The notes beneath the pieces are model-generated. The model searched no databases, was not told the origin of the DNA, and worked only from the letters and a program-made list of their open reading frames with translations. Both the position numbers and the translations under genes were made by a program. 64,000 nucleotides of DNA from an uncultured Latescibacterota bacterium. Lineage in GTDB: Bacteria > Latescibacterota > UBA2968. Positions 60,447-64,000 of this stretch are shown here, piece after piece. The first letter of the stretch is position 1. Each line of letters begins with the position of its first letter. The stretch covers positions 3,392,385-3,456,384 of the forward strand of contig OY282377.1 in the NCBI GenBank assembly GCA_958295785.1. The letters run 5' to 3'.

Positions 60447-61325
60447 ATGCAAGAACCCGAATTTACACAACACCCCACTGAGGTATTTGGGCATTCCTTT
60501 GTTGACGATTCTCCCCTGGCACAAAGCAATCGACAAAACCAGTTTTGCCCATTTCTGGACAGCGAATGCAAAAAGCCGAGAAAAAGTGAACCCCATATCA
60601 AAGTGGGCGTATGCACAGTCGGTTACAGAGGCAATTTTTTAAATAAAAGGAATCCCGTTATTGTTTGCCCGCATCGCCTCAAAGAAAAAATCGTCTATGA
60701 AACCATTGAAAAATTTTACTTCAATAATCTTTCCAGTAGCCACACCATAAAATGGACATCTGAAGTCTCTTGCGGGGTCGCGGGACATATTGACTTTGTT
60801 GCGGTAAAAATGAAACGCAACACAATAGAGGATTTCCTGTGCGTCGAATTTCAAGCCGCGGGCACGACAGGGACTCCGTGGCAAGCAGTTGTCGATTTTA
60901 AGAAAACTGGCAAATTCTCCCAGAGAACCTACAAATATGGGATAAATTGGGCAAATGAATTTGCGAAAACAATGATGCAACAAGTGTACAAAAAGGGACT
61001 GGTCATGGAATATTGGGGAAAGAAAATCGTCTTTGTGCTTCAGGATGTTGGGCTTCATTACATCCAATACGCCACGGATGCCAGTGATTTGCGCGAAGCG
61101 TCAGATGATGATTCGATTCATTTTTGTACATTCAAAACGGTTTGGAATAACGGGTTGAATACTTGGCGATTGGAATTTGACAAAAGAATGAGCACCAACA
61201 CAGAAGGCATAAGAAAAATTCTAGGAGGTGCTCACAGAGAAACATTTTTGACTGTCGACGAGTTCAGAGACAATATTAATGCCAGACTTGCGTCAAATTT
61301 GGAGGGCGAGTTGGGTCTCGTTTAA
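60447..61325 (+). CDS. NotI-family restriction endonuclease
   Basis: A 292-residue protein matching the NotI family: TEVFGHSF near the start, two Cys pairs (FCPFLDSECKK and VGVCTVG...VIVCPHRL) that bind a metal (iron in NotI), and the PD-(D/E)XK core VAGHIDFVAVKM...FLCVEFQAAG with D, E and Q at the active site. The end is helical. NotI itself cuts GCGGCCGC; the target here is unknown. The gene converges on an SPPY-type methyltransferase and overlaps it by 33 bases, forming a type II R-M pair. Both genes look intact. Confidence 0.85.
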   Translation: MQEPEFTQHPTEVFGHSFVDDSPLAQSNRQNQFCPFLDSECKKPRKSEPHIKVGVCTVGYRGNFLNKRNPVIVCPHRLKEKIVYETIEKFYFNNLSSSHTIKWTSEVSCGVAGHIDFVAVKMKRNTIEDFLCVEFQAAGTTGTPWQAVVDFKKTGKFSQRTYKYGINWANEFAKTMMQQVYKKGLVMEYWGKKIVFVLQDVGLHYIQYATDASDLREASDDDSIHFCTFKTVWNNGLNTWRLEFDKRMSTNTEGIRKILGGAHRETFLTVDEFRDNINARLASNLEGELGLV

Positions 61326-62372
61326 TCTCTCCTGTGCAATTTCGAGATACTGATCACTCAACTCAATTCCAAGTCCAGCCCGACCAAACTCGTTGGCCGT
61401 AACGATTGCACTACCTGTCCCCATAAAGGGATCCAACACAATGCCGCCGATTTTGCTCGTTGCCAAAATGGGTATTTTTAGTAGCTCAGTGGGAAAAACA
61501 GCATAGTGTGCGTCTTTCCGCCATTGATCTTCGGGAACGATGTCCCAGATGTCTGATGGCAAAAATCCCTTCGCTTTACTCGTCAAAATAAAAAAGCCTT
61601 TTGTTTTCAATTCTTTTGCCCGCCCACTTACGCTTGCGTTATCGCTGTGGTAGGTGCGCTGTGTGCCTCGAATTGTCATCCGAAAATCGACCAACTCGCC
61701 ATTTCGCATCTTTTCCAAGGTTTCATCGAGAGCCTTGAGCGCGTCATCGCGTTCCCTGTCGTTTAGATTTTCCGATTCCAAAATTTGCTTTCTGTATTTT
61801 TTTCCGCTTACGCCCGTGGCAGAAATAGTCTGTTTGCCGTTAATTGTGGGGAACTTGATCGGCTTAATCCGAATGCTGTCACCATCGTAGTAGTACTTTC
61901 TATTTTTGACAAAGTGGAATACATGCTCATACATATCTCTCAGTCTGTCCTTCGCGCTTTGCGTTCCCTTTCTTTGGTTCCAGATGACATCATTTCTCAA
62001 AATCCACCCGTCGTCCTGCATGGCCAATGCCACGCGCCAGGGCATGCCCATCAGGTTCTTATTGTGATATTTATCTCCGAGGTTTAACCAAACCGAACCA
62101 TCGTTTTTTAGTACTCGCTTGATCTTGTGAAAAATCGAAGTTAGTTTTTCCACGTATTCTCCAGGCTCTTTTTCTCTGCCGATCAACAGATCCAAATATT
62201 CCTCCTTGACGTGATACGCTCTCATCTTCCAATATGGAGGAGAAGTGACGACACAATCAATGCTTTCATTGGGAATTTCGTCTAAAATTTCGCTGCAATT
62301 GCCCCGCAATAGAACAAAAGGTGCAATCCCATGAGTAAGTGCTTCGATCTGTTTTTTATAGAGAAATGCCAA
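61293..62372 (-). CDS. SPPY-type DNA methyltransferase (probably N4-cytosine), partner of the NotI-like enzyme
   Basis: A 359-residue beta-class methyltransferase: catalytic motif CVVTSPPYWKMRAY (SPPY, usual for N4-cytosine enzymes, sometimes N6-adenine) at residues about 41-54, and the SAM-binding motif GIVLDPFMGTGSAIVTANEFGRAGLGIEL near the end. The middle (residues 130-280) is the target-recognition part. The start is a TTG at 62372 with AGGAG seven bases upstream. It follows the Phd-like gene by 14 bases on the same strand, so both share the operator at 62654, and its 3' end overlaps the endonuclease gene. Confidence 0.88.
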   Translation of the reverse strand: MAFLYKKQIEALTHGIAPFVLLRGNCSEILDEIPNESIDCVVTSPPYWKMRAYHVKEEYLDLLIGREKEPGEYVEKLTSIFHKIKRVLKNDGSVWLNLGDKYHNKNLMGMPWRVALAMQDDGWILRNDVIWNQRKGTQSAKDRLRDMYEHVFHFVKNRKYYYDGDSIRIKPIKFPTINGKQTISATGVSGKKYRKQILESENLNDRERDDALKALDETLEKMRNGELVDFRMTIRGTQRTYHSDNASVSGRAKELKTKGFFILTSKAKGFLPSDIWDIVPEDQWRKDAHYAVFPTELLKIPILATSKIGGIVLDPFMGTGSAIVTANEFGRAGLGIELSDQYLEIAQERLNETQLALQI

Positions 62373-62386
62373 CTTAAAACTCCTTT

Positions 62387-62635
62387 TTATTTTTTCGGCG
62401 TATTGATGGTCTCTCCCAAATTGTACACAGGCGTTAATTCTCGAATGACAGTGCTGATTTTCTTTCTTTCAGTTGCATCCGAAAGCAATTGCTCAAAATC
62501 TTCTAAACTCATGATGATCGCTTGAGATACATTGCGCCGCTTCACGATGTAGCGCGTTTGCCCGTGAACCACGGCATCGATGATTTGTCCGAAATTGTTC
62601 TGAACTTCCGTCGAATTGATTGTTCGTATTTTCAT
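62387..62635 (-). CDS. Phd/YefM-family antitoxin-like DNA-binding protein
   Basis: An 82-residue protein: MKIRTINSTEVQNNFGQIID is the Phd/YefM N-terminal DNA-binding part, then RYIVKRRNVSQAIIMSLEDFEQLL, and a tail that would bind a toxin. AGGAGG lies five bases before ATG 62635. No toxin gene (Doc, YoeB, PIN or other) follows; the next gene, 14 bases on, is the methyltransferase. It may therefore regulate the R-M genes instead. A palindrome overlaps its promoter region. Confidence 0.85.
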   Translation of the reverse strand: MKIRTINSTEVQNNFGQIIDAVVHGQTRYIVKRRNVSQAIIMSLEDFEQLLSDATERKKISTVIRELTPVYNLGETINTPKK

Positions 62636-62653
62636 ATCGCCTCCTATATTCCC

Positions 62654-62676
62654 ATAATAGCTAACATAGCTATTAT
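62654..62676. promoter_or_regulatory. Palindromic operator before the Phd-like gene
   Basis: ATAATAGCT-AACAT-AGCTATTAT is a perfect 9-bp inverted repeat 19 bp upstream of the Phd-like start and 35 bp upstream of the divergent amidohydrolase start. It is a likely binding site of the Phd-like protein. Confidence 0.75.
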
Positions 62677-62710
62677 AGCCAGATTTGCACCTTCGTCAAG
62701 GAAAATTTCG

Positions 62711-63586
62711 ATGATTATTGACGCGCACAACCACGTTTATTATCACGGCCTGAACGCAGAGGGCGTGTTGGCTGAGATGGATCAATTTGGCTATGATGTG
62801 GCGTGGTTGCTCACATGGTATTTGCCGCCGAGTGAGCATATCGCGAGCAGCCATCGCGTGTTTAATCCCGCCAATGCGCGGCCCGATGGCACGCACGCGG
62901 GCGCGACATTGCCCGATCTTTCGCGGGCGTGTGAGAAATATCCCGACCGGTTTGTCGCGGGGTATTGCCCATGTCCCGCAGAGGGCGATGCCGCAGCACT
63001 TTTTGAAGCCGCGTATCACACGCACGGGGTTCGGGTGTGCGGCGAGTGGAGCTATCGGATGTTGTTGAATGATCCCCGTGCGATTCTGTTGTTCCGCAAA
63101 GCGGGTGAATTGGGCGCGCCGGTGGTTTTGCATATCGACACGCCGTTTTTGAATGGGGTGTATCAAGCGGATTGGTATGGCGGTGAAATCGGCGCGTTGG
63201 CGCAGACCTTAGAGGCGTGTGCCGAGACGACATTTATCGGCCATGCCCCCGGGTTTTGGCGGCATGTGAGTGGGGATGAAGCGACCGATCCAAAAAAATA
63301 TCCTGCGAGTCCCATTGCGCCGGGGGGCCGTTTGTTCGATCTGTTTGCCCAATACCCGAATCTCTGCGCCGACCTGTCGGCGGGTTCTGGCCTGAACGCC
63401 CTGAAGCGGATGGCAGATGGGGGATCGAATTTTTTGATCGCATATCAGGACCGGTTGTTGTTCGGCCGCGATGCCCCGGGAAATGCGTTGCAGGTCCATC
63501 TGGATGGGTTGGCTTTGCCCGCGGATATCAGAAAAAAAATTTATGGCGAGAATGCGTTGCGCTTGGTACCTTTGGACAGTTCGTGA
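62711..63586 (+). CDS. Amidohydrolase-2 family (TIM-barrel metal-dependent hydrolase)
   Basis: A 291-residue protein. MIIDAHNHVYYHG is the N-terminal metal motif (HxH), GVRVCGEW a core strand, APVVLHIDTP the second His, TFIGHAPGFW the third and LLFGRDAPGNAL the final Asp, in the order of amidohydrolase_2 enzymes (decarboxylases and lactonases such as LigI- or ACMSD-like proteins). The substrate is unknown. The ATG at 62711 lacks a clear Shine-Dalgarno. It is divergent from the Phd-methyltransferase operon and shares its 75-bp promoter region. Confidence 0.85.
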   Translation: MIIDAHNHVYYHGLNAEGVLAEMDQFGYDVAWLLTWYLPPSEHIASSHRVFNPANARPDGTHAGATLPDLSRACEKYPDRFVAGYCPCPAEGDAAALFEAAYHTHGVRVCGEWSYRMLLNDPRAILLFRKAGELGAPVVLHIDTPFLNGVYQADWYGGEIGALAQTLEACAETTFIGHAPGFWRHVSGDEATDPKKYPASPIAPGGRLFDLFAQYPNLCADLSAGSGLNALKRMADGGSNFLIAYQDRLLFGRDAPGNALQVHLDGLALPADIRKKIYGENALRLVPLDSS

Positions 63587-63684
63587 CGTCAGGCGGTATC
63601 AAGGCCAAGGGAATGGGTATCAAACCTATTGGTTTCAGGCATTCAAATTCAGTACCACCTTAACCAGGTTAGAAAGAAGGACGT

Positions 63685-64000
63685 ATGGTTGCAATTAATC
63701 CTAGACAAATTCTCGGTGCGTGGCGTCAGGGTTACGTACTAGACAATCACACACTGCGAAGTGAATTTTTAGGCTACGATCAGTTTGGAAACCCGAGATT
63801 CGACACCCAAAGGACTGAAGTAGGTGAACTCCTCTACAGGCTAAAGTATAGAGGAAAGTCGGAAGCCCTAGCCCCATTGGTCGAGACTACCCTCGCGTTT
63901 GTAAGGAACTGGCAGGTTGCTTTCGATGCTATTATTCCCGTTCCTCCGACCCGAACTCGTCGCTTTCAACCAGTCTTCGAAATTGCGACCCGTCTTGCTA
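63685..64000 (+). CDS. ComF-like phosphoribosyltransferase, N-terminal part (cut by window edge)
   Basis: From ATG 63685 (AAGGA upstream) the frame is open to the window end, 105 residues. RSEFLGYDQFGNPRFDTQRTEVG, then LLYRLKYRGKSEALAPLVET and FDAIIPVPPTRTRRFQPVFEIA follow the ComF/amidophosphoribosyltransferase pattern: KYxG, then IxPVPP-T-xR-x-QP before the PRPP loop. That loop would lie beyond the edge. Unlike ComF it has no Cys-rich N-terminus. Such shortened proteins often occur beside accessory or phage-like genes. The stretch 63587-63684 before it shows no gene. Confidence 0.75.
   Translation, partial: MVAINPRQILGAWRQGYVLDNHTLRSEFLGYDQFGNPRFDTQRTEVGELLYRLKYRGKSEALAPLVETTLAFVRNWQVAFDAIIPVPPTRTRRFQPVFEIATRLA

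Overview
The window is a 64 kb piece of a mid-GC, Gram-negative-type bacterial chromosome. The signs are a TolC/NodT outer-membrane efflux lipoprotein, several Sec signal peptides and lipoproteins, and an ECF sigma/anti-sigma pair. Secreted proteins carry EF-hand (dockerin-like) motifs of the type DxDGDGxVGFSDF, and there is a sulfatase, a phytanoyl-CoA dioxygenase-like protein and SGNH hydrolases. This gene content recalls uncultured environmental lineages such as Latescibacterota or Poribacteria. That placement is inference from gene content only; no rRNA or other decisive marker is present.

Layout. 0-17.5 kb is mostly chromosomal: an OGG-type DNA glycosylase (cut by the left edge), a NodT lipoprotein, a coiled-coil membrane protein, a LutBA fusion plus LutC, a DapB-like dehydrogenase, threonine synthase, a GIY-YIG nuclease fusion, prmA, a TPR-parvulin protein and a DMT exporter. 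17.5-21.3 kb holds a decayed IS607-type element (tnpA/tnpB) and a frameshifted secreted glycosidase. 21.4-31 kb is catabolic/accessory: a sulfatase, a CehA-like metallohydrolase, an AAA-PD-(D/E)XK protein, an IolD-like ThDP enzyme and a PhyH-like protein.

31-40 kb and 47.5-55 kb form a defence-rich, heavily rearranged zone. It contains a short IS630 element that removed the front of a C5 methyltransferase, a frameshifted BsuBI/PstI-type endonuclease, an apparently intact type III R-M pair, and a broken HicBA pair. It also contains the carcass of a type I R-M locus (hsdM, hsdS and hsdR fragments). Between hsdM and hsdS sits an intact, opposite-strand two-gene ATPase module. One protein has 13 near-identical 43-residue TPR-like repeats, and the operon is preceded by twin operator-like palindromes. 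This is the best candidate for an undescribed system. Between the two zones lie housekeeping genes (RNase HI, a zinc-ribbon coiled-coil protein, tRNA-Val, a Dpp/Opp-type permease pair, a cohesin/dockerin-like secreted protein, aroA).

55-64 kb carries secreted and regulatory genes (a PHB-depolymerase-like lipoprotein, a sigma/anti-sigma pair), then a NotI-like endonuclease with a convergent SPPY-type methyltransferase headed by a Phd-like gene and its palindromic operator. An amidohydrolase and a ComF-like phosphoribosyltransferase (cut by the right edge) follow.

Intergenic DNA is rich in dispersed repeats: a 27-bp palindromic GC-rich repeat (nine copies), an element of about 0.4 kb in two full copies with a hairpin showing compensatory base changes, MITE-like IS relics, and tandem duplications. 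Many frameshifts are single-base and often sit at T runs, so some apparent pseudogenes could be sequencing indels. Others carry true in-frame stops or insertions and are real decay.
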